This document shows positions 45,389 to 56,865 of a stretch of 64,000 nt of DNA, in pieces; the first letter of the stretch is position 1, and each line of letters begins with the position of its first letter. This stretch comes from Coniochaeta sp. PMI_546. Lineage: Eukaryota > Ascomycota > Sordariomycetes > Coniochaetales > Coniochaetaceae. A model generated the notes under the pieces. It searched no databases. It saw only the letters and a program-made list of their open reading frames with translations, and was not told the origin of the DNA. The translations under genes and the position numbers were made by a program. The stretch lies in contig MU271144.1 in NCBI GenBank assembly GCA_021432605.1, positions 1,794,606 through 1,858,605 of the forward strand, given 5' to 3'.

Positions 45389-46303
45389 GCAGCGAAATGA
45401 GGGTCAGGCAGGCAGAGACTCGGGTTTTTGGAGTTCGGGGGACCATTTGCAGGTATGAGCTGAGCTAAGGCTTCTGACTCTCAATGCTAGCTACAGCACG
45501 TTACTGACTTGAGGAAGATGAAGATATCGTAGTGGCGTTCGACTCAGCGACTGTGCTCTATATTGCAGACGGTCGACTTAACAGGTGATGATACAGCGTG
45601 ATAGACTCATTTTTCTATATTCTCGGGATTACGCTTTTTTCCCTAGTCGCTATCGAAGTTGCAATGAGTGGGTGGAATTGTAGGATGGACACGAGAAAGA
45701 TGCCTCAAGGTCTGGAGTCGTTGGAGTTTCTGTTGTTATAAACCGGCGACCTCGACCTCGTCCCGAACCAGTTCTGGACATGCAATGTCTGTCGCCTTTG
45801 GCGGTGTACGATATCGAAACGAATACAATAAAAGACGTCCTTGACGAGCAGAACGGACAGGGGCTAAGAGAGCGCATCAATCTGATAACAGTCACGGCGA
45901 TTGGGTCAAAGTAACTGTCTATAATTTGCATTTCATCCTTGACTATGTGCAATCATGCAAAAAAGGTATGCGACATAGAAAAACGTCCCTCTAACTCCTG
46001 GTCGCGTCGGGACGCCAGTTGTCTGGGTGCCCGAGAAGGATTCCAGCGCGTCTAGTTGTGTGAAAAGACAAGTCCACGCATTCCAACAAGTAAGCCAAGA
46101 GAATGCTCCCCCCCAAGACTCCCCGAGGTATCATAAAGTGGGTTGCCCATCCTAAAGTCCTCCAAACAACGTCATCCCCTGGTAGAAATTAAACAATATG
46201 GTGCAAGAATTAGAATTCAAAAAGTTGCCAAAAAAAGTTAACTGGCGAGGTAGAATTAGGGTGCCCATCGCGTGTGGCTTCCGTCCTGCGCTCATCGGCC
46301 TTC
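45389..46303. other. Intergenic region
   Basis: This is the 3' flank of the mini-protein candidate and of the GPI-protein gene. No other gene was seen. Confidence 0.5.
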
Positions 46304-46714
46304 TCATGCGAGGATGGCGATGCCGGCGCCGAGGACGCCCATCAGCAGGCCGGATTGTGCGATAAGAGCACGCGCGCCGCTCGTCGGGACGGTGGAAGCG
46401 CCGGTCTTGGTTGATGAGGTCGTGGCGATGACGACGGAAGTAGAAGTGCTCTTGGTGGTGGGGACGATGACGGTGGTGTTGGCGTAGGCCGTAGGTCCTG
46501 CAGAGGCGGTGGAGTTGGAGAGAGGGTATGACCAGGCTGAAGACGTCGACGAGGAGGATGTGGTGGTCCGACCCGGGCAGTTGGTGACGGTAGGGTTGCA
46601 CTGGGTGATGGTGAGGGTCTGGGTCAGGGTCGAGGTCGAGGTTGTGGTGCCATCCTGAGCGGCGACGACAGAGGCGCAAGCGGCCAGGATGCTGATGATG
46701 CTCTTGAACTGCAT
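46304..46714 (-). CDS. Small GPI-anchored Ser/Thr-rich cell-surface protein
   Basis: A single frame encodes 136 aa. Residues 1-19 are a signal peptide (MQFKSIISILAACASVVAAQ). The body is over one third Ser/Thr with only two cysteines (QCNPTVTNCPG). The C-terminus after SGARALIAQ is a hydrophobic tail without a basic end, which is the GPI-attachment pattern. Such proteins decorate the wall or plasma membrane of fungi and are often O-mannosylated. Several Asn-x-Ser/Thr sites are present. I cannot assign it to a named family such as CCW14, because the eight-cysteine CFEM motif is absent. Confidence 0.78.
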   Translation of the reverse strand: MQFKSIISILAACASVVAAQDGTTTSTSTLTQTLTITQCNPTVTNCPGRTTTSSSSTSSAWSYPLSNSTASAGPTAYANTTVIVPTTKSTSTSVVIATTSSTKTGASTVPTSGARALIAQSGLLMGVLGAGIAILA

Positions 46715-48755
46715 TTTGATATTGGGTATCGTTGCAAAAGAATGGAACTAGGTCGTTATCGTGAGATCGTGGATGCGATAAAACAGAGTTGCGTTGGTAT
46801 GGTCTTATAATCCGTGAGGAATGAAACGTCAACTATAGCACGATACGTGTGTTGTTGTTCGAGAGAGTGATTGACTGTCAACGTCGTGATTTGAGATTCT
46901 GAACAATGAATGTGAGGCTCAATGAAGCTGAAAGCAACGAGCAAGCGATGAATGAATGAATGTGGGTACCGTAGCGGCGTGATGTGTGTTGGGAGGGAGA
47001 GGGAAGAGGTGCGGATGATGTGGGCAGAGGGCTCCTTTTCAACGACGGACCGGACGAGCGAAGAGTTTTCGGGGGGTGCGCCAGTTGCTGATGGTGATCT
47101 GCGGGGCGAGTCTGGTCGCTTTGTGCCCGCACTGGCCTGCAAAGGTACCTTACCAGTCTTACACTACCTTAGTCCCTGCCATTGTCGCTGGGCCAGAACG
47201 AGTGAGTGGGGCGGCGCGGTACCTGCATTTCGGAGCAGGTACAGAGCGAATATGATTGGCCGAACTCGATAGACCAGGCACAGTGGGCCAAAAACAGCCA
47301 ACCACAGTTCCAGAAATAGCGGACCGCACTTTCAAAGAGATGGCGAATCCATGTCGGCCACCTCCAAAGGCCCCAACCTGGTTTGGCCGCGAGAAACACC
47401 TCACCAATTGCAATCGCAGTTTTGAAGTCTGTGAGCTGCACGCCGAGAGCCACGTCGTCAACTGTCGCCACGGCTTTGCTGGCAGTTCTGCTATAAAAAT
47501 TTTCTTTCATTGTTGGGCGCAAACGAACCTCGCCAACGTTGGTCAATGGAGGCAATCGTAACGTCAGGCTTTGCAGAACTACCGAGCCAGGCGAGCTACT
47601 AAGCGGTAAGTTAGAGGCACGGGGGCACAGCCTGTGCGGCCTGCCCCCCTCGGCCAGGAGTGAGATGGTGTCACTCGAAGCGCAGTTACGAGGCGTTGTG
47701 CAAATTTAGAATCCACTCCGAAGTGCTGTCCACCCTGTAGTCTATCGAACCCAATACCTTATTCGAGCCATCTTCTCTGCTGTACGACAGGAAACAAGCA
47801 CAGCACACAAGCACAGAGGCCGTCCATAGCAAGCCATGACCTATGGTGCTTCGTCGTATATTGTGGTAGGCGACATACAATGGTACCTCACATGCAATGG
47901 TGACGGCAATAGCGGCATTTCCCTTGATAGAAACATGTTCGTGGCGTCGCGGACGCTTCCGACGCCATGGGATTGAAACACAAGCGCAAATTGCTTCTGC
48001 TATCATGGCTGTCCTTCTACTTTTGGTGTTCGCGCCGCTGAGATAGCCTCAAGCCCCAGGATGCCCTTGCCCGTAGGTGAATTAGGTGGAAACATACGTT
48101 TGGTAGTGAACAAAATGAGAGAGGGTCCTCTCAATCAACGACCGGCCCACAGCAATCTGACGACCCTGAGCTGCTGACGACGTCGACCTTTCTGATGAGA
48201 GAACCATCGTTTCAATACAATAACAAGCCATGTGACGGATGTGCAAGTCATCCTTTGAAACTGTGAAACAAATATCGGTAGTCAAGCTTGCGGTAACTCA
48301 CCGAGCGCACGTGGAAAGCCTGAGTCAAATGACATACATGGCGGATTTGAGAGACCAGCGCGACAACGTCGATCACGCTTCAACATTCCTCAGTGACATA
48401 TGCACTTCATGATTGACCAACAGCCAAGAAACCACGGCTCTGCTCTACGTCAATTGTTTCCGTCCTACGGTTATGAGCTTAAGGCGTTCGATTGGGTTGA
48501 CTATACGACGGACTGCACAAAGGAACTTGTTACACTGACATGCTCTAGTAACCATCGCGTCTTATTAAACCACAAACCACCGAAATCACAGAAGAGAAGA
48601 CGGACGTTTCACAGCATCAGAGGTTGTAAATGGCTAACCGAGCAATAGTGCTCTTGACCAAATGAGATCAAACTGTATCAACGTCCAGGTCTGATTATCC
48701 ATTATTCGCCGCCTTAAACTACAACAATCCCAATCTCACTCTCAAGAAGGTTACT
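46715..48755. other. Intergenic region upstream of the GPI-protein gene
   Basis: About 2 kb has no supportable gene. The probable leader of the GPI-protein gene contains ATTC-type repeats at 46948-46962. An AAGGTACCTT palindrome is at 47142-47151. Short frames near 47169, 47256 and 47686 have no domains. Confidence 0.5.
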
Positions 48756-49406
48756 CTACGGAGCATCGTCCCCCTGGAAATCGACGCTCTGGCTCGCCTG
48801 CCCCGCAGCCGCAGCATCCAGCTTGATATTGTTGTTCAGCTTGGTCTGCTCCTGCGCGATCTTGGCCGAGTTGTCCTTGCCCGACTGCGCCTGCTGGATC
48901 TGCAGGGCCAGCACCTCGAGCTGCAGCTTCAGGACCTTGTTCTTGATCTTGCCGACCTGCAGCGGCTTGCCCGCGGCCGACGACGTGCCGCCCGCGGCGG
49001 CGATGGCGTCGTTGAAGCCCCCGGCGTCGGTCTCGGCCGCCTCGGCCGTCACGCGGGCGGCGTTGATGATGGCGAGGTCGTTGGCGGAGACGGCTGCTAG
49101 GTTTGTTTCGTCGATCTTTTTGGGGGCAGGCAGTTAGAGGAGGGAGTGATCCCAGGAGCAGGGTTGGTAGGTGGCGGGGGGAGAGGTAGGTAGGTAGGTG
49201 CTTACGGGGAACTTGGCCTTGACTTCGGCCAGGGCGTTTCCCGCTACGCCGTCTGATACTTGGAAGTCGGCATATTTCTGGACCGTCAGGACGCTGGCTG
49301 CGGTGCTTGCTGCGGCTGCTGCCTTTGTCTTTCGGGTATCAATGTTGGCCGGGAGGGCGAGGGCCGAGACGGCCAGGGAGAAGAGAACGGTGGCTTTGAA
49401 GAGCAT
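48756..49406 (-). CDS. Small secreted protein, helical, cysteine-free
   Basis: Exons 49406-49206 and 49115-48756 are joined in phase over a 90-base intron with a CTAAC branch point and encode 186 aa. Residues 1-18 form a signal peptide (LFSLAVSALALPANIDTRK). The mature part is Ala-rich and lacks cysteine. Residues about 120-165 (KIKNKVLKLQLEVLALQIQQ onward) have heptad spacing of Leu, Val and Ile typical of an amphipathic helix or coiled coil. An Asp/Glu-containing tail ends in DDAP. Related cysteine-free small secreted proteins occur in many plant-associated Sordariomycetes, where some are called effector candidates. No function is established from sequence. Confidence 0.8.
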
Positions 49407-50988
49407 CTTGACGGGTTGATTGGTTGTGAAGGCGACGAAAGGAGTTGTTAAAGAATGGCGGTAGTAATGTTAATGTACAGTATCAGAATGGAAGACAGCA
49501 CAGCTGTGATGATAAAACAAGAGAAAAGAACGGATGAAGGCTGGTGGGTGAAAGGCGTGATGTCAAGATACCTCCCATACTTCTCCAGCGGCAGCACGAC
49601 ATCTTATATGAGAAGCTTCGAAGCGCTCAAGACTGATGGAGCATGAAAGCTTGTCCATTAGCTCCATCTGCAGAGCCTCGCGTCGACTAGTTCAAACCAT
49701 CGTCCGAAAGTTATTCCACCTATTGTTGGCGCTGGACTCCTGTGTCAAGACGACCCATGTCGTCTCAACATCCACCATCGCACTTAGCGAGACTACCGAA
49801 CATCAGATATTCCTCCAAATGGGCTATTTTGACTCTTGATGCTGGGGGATCCGCACGGTTTGGGCAATCTGTTGATCAATGTTATGGAGCTCCTGCGCTG
49901 TCATTGATAGCAGAACCGGGCTCCTGCGCTGTCATTGATAGCAGAACCGGGCTCCTGGACCCCGACTTGACGTTTCGTGGTTGTCGCAGCTTGGCGGAGA
50001 TCGGATCGGATCTGCCTCAAACCCTTGGCCCAGTCCACCCGGCATGGCGCCAACACTTTGTACCCAATGGCGAGGGACTAGGTCAAGCGAAGCACTCTCA
50101 ATTTGTCTGTAGCCGAAGGAGAACTGCATATGACCAGATCTCGTCTCATATTTTTCGTCCGATGCTGTCAACAAGAAGCGGAACGAACCGCTTGAGGGAA
50201 GCCTTGTGCACAAGATGGCCTCTGTTTCTCCACCATCACATACACACAACACCGATGGACACGATGGACACGAAGTGCACGTCGTTGGTACCTTTGTCAA
50301 GGAGTCCATACACAGTAGTGCGGCAATTGGGTCTCGCATGACCTTGATCAGAGCTGTTATCGATGATCATTCCTGCGTTTCCCCAAGGTGCTTTGACACT
50401 TGGGCCCAAGAAAATGCGCGAGCGGTTACGGATGCTCTTATGTGCAAATCATACGCGAGCATCAGTTATTTTGGGCTTCGGCTGTGTTGAGCCATTCAGT
50501 ACACTGTCGGTATCACCGTGATAGGACAAAACATCGAACATGCTCGGCCCCGGCAAGATAATTGAACTCGGCACGGTTAGGAGCGGCGCGGTTTAGATTC
50601 CAAGTCCTAAGATAAGTCAAGATAGCCGGTGGGAGCCGGCACCGCTCTCCGCATCCCTTCTCCGCATCCGCCGACGACCCCGCGTTCTACCCATCTGTCA
50701 CAAGATGTTGAGGTAGGTAAATGTAGTGCTTTCCTACCATACTCTTTCCTAAAACTCGCCTTGATCTCTGTATAGAAAAGCGGTGAAGTTGCCCTACACT
50801 CACCATCAGACGGTCTGGGGCAAGTGCCGTGATCAAGCAGGCCTCCACATCCGAGCAGCAAGGAGCTTCCAAGGACTCGATATCATACATCCCAAGGTGT
50901 ACACCAGGTAGAACCCCCTTCCCAGTCCCCTCCCTCCGTAAACATCTCAATATCAAAAACCCCAACCCCTTCCTGAGCGTCATCAACA
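49407..50988. other. Intergenic region upstream of the small secreted protein and the CoA ligase
   Basis: This divergent region of about 1.6 kb contains a 31-bp tandem duplication at 49889-49957. A 199-codon frame at 49742-50341 spans that duplication, but the unit is not a multiple of three and no domain is seen, so I do not call a gene. Confidence 0.5.
49889..49957. repeat. 31-bp perfect tandem duplication
   Basis: A unit beginning GCTCCTGCGCTGTCATTGAT is repeated exactly at 49889-49919 and 49920-49950. The first seven bases of a third copy (GCTCCTG) follow. It is probably a recent slippage or duplication, or possibly an assembly artefact. Confidence 0.9.
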
Positions 50989-52816
50989 ATGCCCTACCCA
51001 TCCTCCTTCCCGCCCATCCCCCTCCCGGAGGTCGACCTCTGGACCCTCCTCTTCGAGCGCCCCTCCAAACCCTTCCCGGACACCAAGCCCATCTTCACCG
51101 ACCACCGCACCTCCCGCAGCCACACCTACGACTCGGTGCGCCACGCCGCCCACGAGTTCGGCAAGGGCCTCAAGGCCCGCTGGCGCTGGCAGAGGGGCGA
51201 CGTCCTGGCCCTCTACACCCCGAACTCCATCGACACCGCCGTCGTGACCATGGGCGCCCTCTGGGCCGGCGGCACCGTCTCCCCGGCCAACCCGCTCTAC
51301 ACCGCCGACGAGCTCGCCTGGCAGCTCAGGGACTCCGGCGCCAAGGCCCTGGTGACGCAGATGCCGTACCTCGAGGCCGCCAGGGAGGCCTGCCGGAGGG
51401 CAGGGGTGAGGGAGCGGCGCATCATACTCGTCGGCGACGAGATGGACGGAACCGGCCGGTTCAGACACTACGTCAGCATCCGCGGCACGAGCTATACGGG
51501 CCGGTATGCCCGGACGAGGGTCGACCCCAAGACCGACCTGGCCTTTCTGGTGTACAGCTCTGGCACCACGGGGCTGCCGAAGGGGGTGTGTCTGAGCCAC
51601 AGCAACATGGTGGCCAACGTGCTCCAGTTCGCGCATATGGACGGGAGGACCTTCTTCCCGACCGGGGGACCAGACGGGAAAGGCGATAAACAGCTCGGGA
51701 TTTTACCCCTTTTTCACATATATGTAAGTACTCGACCACCCGCCCTTTGGTCCCCCTTTTTTTTCCCGGGCAACTAGCATCATCATAGCTGATCAGAATT
51801 TGGGGAGAACCAGGGCCTGATGTGCGGCATCCTCGCCTCCCTCTACCTCGGCCTGGAACTCGTCGTTCTGGACAAGTTCGAGCTCGAGACGGCCCTGCAG
51901 TGCATCCAGGCCCGGGGCTGCACGTTCGCCTACGTCCCGCCGCCCATCGTGCTGGCCCTCGGCAAGCACCCGCTGGTGGGGAAGTACGACCTCTCGAGCC
52001 TCAAGATTCTGCACTCGGGGGCCGCGCCGCTGACGCGGGAGCTCGCCGAGGCCGTGTGGAGGCGGCTGGGGGTGCCCGTCAAGCAGGGGTTCGGGCTGTC
52101 CGAGACGGGCGGCGTGACGCACGTGCAGAGCTGGGATGAGTGGGGGAAGTACATGGGGTCGGTGGGCAAGCTGGTGCCGAACATGGAGGCGAGGATTGTG
52201 GGCGAGGACGGGGAGGAGGTGGGGGATGGAGAGCCGGGGGAGCTGTGGTTGAGGGGGCCGAATATCTTTGTCGGGTACTATAAGCAGCCGCAGAGGACGG
52301 CGGAGGCGTTTGCGGAGGGGGGCTGGTTTAGGACGGGGGACGTCTTTAGGAGGGATCGGTGGGGGAATTATTACTGTGTTGATCGGTTGAAGGAGTTGAT
52401 CAAGTATAGTGAGTGCTTTCTCTAAGGGGGGTGGTGGCCCGAGTCCTTTATGGTAATAGGTCTTTGCTGACGATGCGACGACAGAGGGCTTCCCTGTACC
52501 CCCCGCCGAGTTGGAAGGGCTACTCATCGGCCACGAAGAGGTAGCCGATGTGTGTGTCATCGGCGTCGAGGATAAGCAGCAGGCGACGGAGGTGCCGCGA
52601 GCATATGTCGTCTTGAGAGCGGGAGTCCAGCCAAGCGATGCCAAGGCACAGGAGCTTACGGAGTGGCTATCGAAGCAGGTTGCTCCGCACAAAAGACTGC
52701 GCGGAGGAGTCCGGTTTCTGGATGCGGTGCCCAAGTCGCCGAGCGGCAAGATCCTGCGCAGGATCATGAGGGACCAGGCGAGGAAGGCGGATAGAGCTGA
52801 GGGGCCGAAGCTGTAG
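50989..52816 (+). CDS. 4-coumarate-CoA ligase-like acyl-CoA synthetase
   Basis: Exons 50989-51723, 51814-52408 and 52485-52816 encode 553 aa. ANL-superfamily motifs are in order: AMP-binding YSSGTTGLPKGV at about residue 189, GFGLSETGG, GWFRTGD, the hinge RLKELIKYKGFPVPPAELE (assembled across intron 2) and the catalytic Lys in SPSGKILRR. It adenylates a carboxylic acid and transfers it to CoA. Closest by feel are fungal 4CL-like enzymes for aromatic or medium-chain acids, but the substrate pocket cannot be read reliably here. It ends in PKL, a variant of the type-1 peroxisomal targeting signal, so a peroxisomal site is possible. The tail-to-tail spacer to ATP11 is only 120 bases. Confidence 0.9.
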
Positions 52817-52936
52817 ATGATGCCACCCCCATTGCGCCCTGTCGAAGCGTCGCGTATAATGTACAGGTTCTATACACGCCGTAAGCGTAAGTCTATTCGT
52901 ACGTACAGTTCCGTCCAAATGCAGCATATAATTCCA

Positions 52937-53902
52937 CTAGCCCATCCTCTCAGCCTCCTCCAATAACTTCTCAACACTAAACCTCTGATCCCCTTTCCCA
53001 AACCACTCCAGCAATTTCCTCCTCTCCTCCCTCCGGCTCTCACCCTCCTTCACCTCTGCCTCCCCGTCCCAGCCGCCGTAGAACCTCTGCAGGCAGAGCA
53101 CCAACCACCGCGCGTCCTCCGTGCTCACGCCGCGGTCGTCCTGTACCAAGCCCCTCATCAGCACCATGCCCGTGTCCGCCGCCAGATCAGTGTAGTGCGT
53201 GAGGCTGGTATGCGGGAGGGCCCACTCCCCGCGGTTCTTGTACTCGGCCAGCTGGGTGAAGAGGACGGTGGCGGACTTGGACTCGGCGTCCCACGTCCAC
53301 TGGAGGAAGTGCATTTCCGCCCCCTGTTCCGGGTGTGGTACGGGGAGTACGAACTGCGGGTGCGTGCGGGCTAGCTGGTTCATGCGCTCGAAGGTGGCGG
53401 CTGGTATCACCGCGCACAGGCTCTGGGGCATGTCGGCGTGGCGGAGGCGCCAGATGGCTGTCAACTCGCGCGCCGGCAGCGTCCGCGCTTTCTCGATGTC
53501 GAGAATTGATGATAGGGGCGTCACCTGCGACTTCTGGCTGGGTGTAGGGTCGACCGGCTTTGCCGTGGCACCGGCGGAGGTGGGCGGTCGTAGCGGTGAT
53601 GGCGTTGTCGTCGTCGTCGGCTCCGATGGAGGTTGCGGAGGGGCAGCGACGCCGCTTTTCCGCACATCGTGGATCTTGTCTGTGTATGCCTTCTTCAGTG
53701 TCTCGACATCACCGTGGCCCTCCTCTCGGGCCTTGCGCTCGAGCTTGTCGCGGTATTTTTCGTAGACGTTGCGCGGCTGCTGGGTGGTGACGAGGAAGCG
53801 GACGTCGTGGACTTGTGCCCATCGGCGCTGGTGCGAGACGCGGGATGTGGACAGGGGGCAGCTGACGAGGTGCCGTAGCACGGGGACTCTGCTGGATGCC
53901 AT
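52937..53902 (-). CDS. ATP11: Mitochondrial F1-ATPase assembly factor ATP11
   Basis: A single frame encodes 321 aa from the start at 53902. The frame also offers an ATG at 53968, but the chosen Met gives a basic, acid-free presequence (SRVPVLRHLVSCPLSTSRVSHQRR as residues 3-26, here described only). A Lys/Glu-rich helical stretch and a Thr/Pro linker (about 85-125) follow. The ATP11 domain begins at about 130 (SSILDIEKARTL), with ELTAIWRLRHAD and, further on, AEMHFLQWTWD and ATVLFTQLAEYKNRGEWA. Atp11 is a matrix chaperone that binds free F1 beta subunit until it assembles with alpha. A telomere-like box and a palindromic CRE-type site lie upstream. Confidence 0.92.
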   Translation of the reverse strand: MASSRVPVLRHLVSCPLSTSRVSHQRRWAQVHDVRFLVTTQQPRNVYEKYRDKLERKAREEGHGDVETLKKAYTDKIHDVRKSGVAAPPQPPSEPTTTTTPSPLRPPTSAGATAKPVDPTPSQKSQVTPLSSILDIEKARTLPARELTAIWRLRHADMPQSLCAVIPAATFERMNQLARTHPQFVLPVPHPEQGAEMHFLQWTWDAESKSATVLFTQLAEYKNRGEWALPHTSLTHYTDLAADTGMVLMRGLVQDDRGVSTEDARWLVLCLQRFYGGWDGEAEVKEGESRREERRKLLEWFGKGDQRFSVEKLLEEAERMG

Positions 53903-54019
53903 GGTGCAGGGGACGACGACGCGCAGAAAGTAGTTGTTATAATGGCAACTCGTTGGTTTGGTCGTCAAATGCTAGAGCTCGACTTGCTCGAGGGGTGAAT
54001 CTTGAGCTCAGATAAAAAA

Positions 54020-54031
54020 GTTGACGTCAAC
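54020..54031. promoter_or_regulatory. CRE-type palindrome GTTGACGTCAAC
   Basis: A perfect 12-base palindrome with the TGACGTCA core bound by ATF/CREB-type bZIP factors in fungi. It lies 118 bases upstream of the ATP11 start codon and 5 bases from the telomere-like box. A palindrome of this length is common by chance; the specific core is what makes it worth noting. Confidence 0.35.
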
Positions 54032-54035
54032 GCAT

Positions 54036-54046
54036 AACCCTAACCC
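54036..54046 (-). promoter_or_regulatory. Telomere-like box upstream of ATP11
   Basis: AACCCTAACCC lies 134 bases upstream of the ATP11 start codon and reads GGGTTAGGGTT towards the gene. It is the same 11-mer and orientation as the box upstream of the mS42-like gene. See findings. Confidence 0.4.
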
Positions 54047-55708
54047 AGGCTTGAGTTTACACTTATCTCGACCTGATACCGACATCTAGCATTTCGACTT
54101 GAGTCCTGTCCTAGGTCGACAATTACGACGGTCGTGTCAGCAGCAGTTTTGAGGCACTGGTTGTTCTCTCGTAGCGGTTCCCAATAATGACAACATGTCG
54201 GTTTTGGACACGAAACCGAGCTGAACATCAAAGGCAAAGAAAGACACACGTAACTTCTGCACTCCCACAGCTCATCTCAATTCTCCATTTACGCTGATGG
54301 TCATCTTCTTCCAATCAATAAATTATATAGCTTCGATAGAGTCAGCTCTCGATGACTACCGGTAGCGGAGTCTGGCAGCTTCATTACCGGCGTGTAACTC
54401 ATATAATTGACCAGATATTATCCCGGACAACGAGAGCGGTGACTCCAGCCAGCGTCACCGACATGTTTTTCACTCTGCTAGACAGGCCGTCAAGGTTGCG
54501 TCGCATAACTGCTCCATCTCCAGATAACCGAACTCGACCAGCAGAGTCAGACAAGCAAGAAACACCGTTAGGGACTAGATTCTTGTAGAGATACGCCCCA
54601 AGGCAGAAATGCCGCGAGAAGAACAGCGCAAGGACGAAACATTAGGACAAGAATAAGAGTAACGTAATGGAACATAATGGAGGGAGTTGGTTAAGGAAGA
54701 AAACGTGTAGCGAACGAGGCACCATGTCCTGATATCCTCGCTTCCCCATCCGAGCTTAGTCCCAGCATTATGAGCCCAGCAACAAGGTGCCAGAATGAAG
54801 TATCGTAGCTCCCAGTCGTCCATCGCCGCTGCTTCTACTTGATCTACGCTGCTAGAGTGAAGACTATCTACAACCATGGCCCACGTAGGTCCTCTAGACT
54901 CACCCAGTGGCGAGTTGGCAAGCATCCCGATGCCGTCGGCGGATGGAGCGTGGTCTGGCCTCGGAGGTGCGAATGGAAGTTATGCGAAAGCTACATCGAA
55001 CCGCCGGATTAGTAAATCATCGAACTGTATCATACAAGATGTTGTAAACAGGCCACGAAAGTCAAGAAGGACATGGACTAAGAAAAGTTCAGAAAGTGCT
55101 CCGAGCAACAAATAGAAGCTTCGTCGGTGGCGCGGGGTATGACCACCGAGATGCGCCACAAAAAGCACAAGCAGGCATCGCAACAAACTCCAACTTTCGG
55201 CCTCACAACAGCGAAATGCATGCCGTGACAGTCTGCAACGGCTCGTCCCGCTCCCCCACGATCTGCATCCTTGATTGACACTTGGGACTCGTGCGGGGAA
55301 GACGCCATTCTGAAGCCACTTTTGACGTCTATGCTGAACCTCGTGGGTGGTTTCTGATCGTGCCAATCCGTTGTTGGTCTTGCTTACGACTGGAGATTCT
55401 CCCCACGAAATCATATACTTGGTAGAATTTTCACATTGAACAGAAGACATGGGGTTGTGCGTTGAACTGCTCACTTCTCCTCTCAAGACGTGAGAAGAAT
55501 ATATTGCCGCGCAATCGCCACAAATACAAACAGGTATTGTACAACACCCGCGAGCTCTAGGAATTAAAATCGTCCTCCCCTCCATACGAAACCGACTTGG
55601 TCTAGTTGAGTCGAGTGTCCCCGTCTAAGCGAACCTCTAAATCTCGTCTAGTCTATAGTCTACGAAGACGTCCCCAGCTGTCTAATTCATTTACCCGGGC
55701 ACACCCCT

Positions 55709-56865
55709 CTACGACGACTGCTCGTCGAGAGTCTTCATCTCCCACCTCTCAGTGCCCTCCTTGAAAGGAACGCCCAGCTCGAAAAGCTTGACGATGACGG
55801 CCTGGAAGTCCTTGAAGAACAGGTCGTTGTCGGCAGCATACTTCTGCACCCAGCTCTTGAACGTCTTGTCCTGGATCAGCGCGTAGTCGGAGGGCAGCAT
55901 CATCAGGCTCTTGGTGGTCTTGTCCTCCAGCTGCTTGGGGCCGTCCCACTTCTTCCACTGCCACTTCTCGTTGAGCAGCAGCTTGTAGTAGTCGTTGGTC
56001 AGAATGGTAGGGGAGAATGTCCAGGGGCCGGAGAACCCGGAGCGGTCGGTGTGGCAGCGTCCCAGGGCGTGGGCGCCGGAGAGGGCGACGATCTCCTGGT
56101 CGTTGAAGCCCATGCGGTGGAAGATGGCGCGGAGGTGGTCTTGGGTCTTGGTGGCGTCGGGAAGACGACCGTCGGGCGTGCAGCCGGAGACGTCACGGTC
56201 CTGGCGGCCCGGGCGGTAGGGGATCCTTGGGCCCAGCATCTCTTGGATGGCAGCCACGCCACCGAGAATCCAGAGGTCGGAATAGGTGATCCAAGGGAAT
56301 TGCTCTTGTGTGCGTGTTAGCTTTTTCCACTCATGTCACTGTAACCAGGATTAAGGAAGTAAGACCTACCCTTCACCGGCTCAAGGAAGTCCCGGGCGTA
56401 CTTCAGACCGGCATTGGCACCGTGGTCGGCCTCGGGCGCAAAGCGCATGGTGGCACCGTTGCTGCCGCCAGTGCCGGTCTCCTTGTCGTAGGTGCCGCTG
56501 CAGTGCCATGCTAGGCGGACCAAGACGGGGCCGAAGCTGCCGTCGTCATAGTCGTCCTTCTCCTCTAGCCGCTCAGCGATGGCGTTGTACACCTTCTGGT
56601 AGTCCTCCTTTGTCGGGGTGAAGACCTTGGGAGTGACGCTGCCGGTGGCACCGCTCTGGTTGAGATAGTAGAGGCTGCCGGCCCCGCCAGCAACGGCGGC
56701 GCCGGCCAGCCACTTCCAGACGTTGCTACCGGACTTGGGCGCCTCGGAGGAGTAGTAGCGGCGGCCGCCCTGGCGAGCAGCTATCCTCGGTGCGGCCACG
56801 CCGAAGGTCGGCCGGGTGGTGGTGCGCAGTGCCGCGCGGGCGAAGGATCGTGTTGCTGAGGCCAT
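55709..56865 (-). CDS. CCP1: Cytochrome c peroxidase, mitochondrial
   Basis: Exons 56865-56370 and 56304-55709 are joined over a 65-base intron and encode 363 aa, close to the family's usual length. A basic presequence and a hydrophobic sorting segment ([19 protein letters not shown]) fit import to the intermembrane space. The distal haem pocket is [11 protein letters not shown] (Arg, Trp, His), the proximal His lies in [11 protein letters not shown], the Trp191 equivalent is in SGPWTFSPT, and its partner Asp is in [12 protein letters not shown]. All catalytic residues of class I peroxidase Ccp1 are present. It reduces hydrogen peroxide with electrons from cytochrome c. ATG at 56863-56865 was chosen because it starts the presequence. 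Confidence 0.95.

Larger units (their letters stand above)
53903..55708. other. Intergenic region upstream of ATP11
   Basis: About 1.8 kb contains the ATP11 promoter and the 3' flank of CCP1. A 201-codon frame at 54980-55585 (-) has no recognisable domain and ordinary third positions, so I do not call it. Confidence 0.5.

Noticed and set aside
49742-50341. 199-codon open frame on the plus strand
   Set aside because: It spans a 31-bp tandem duplication that is not a multiple of three and shows no domain.
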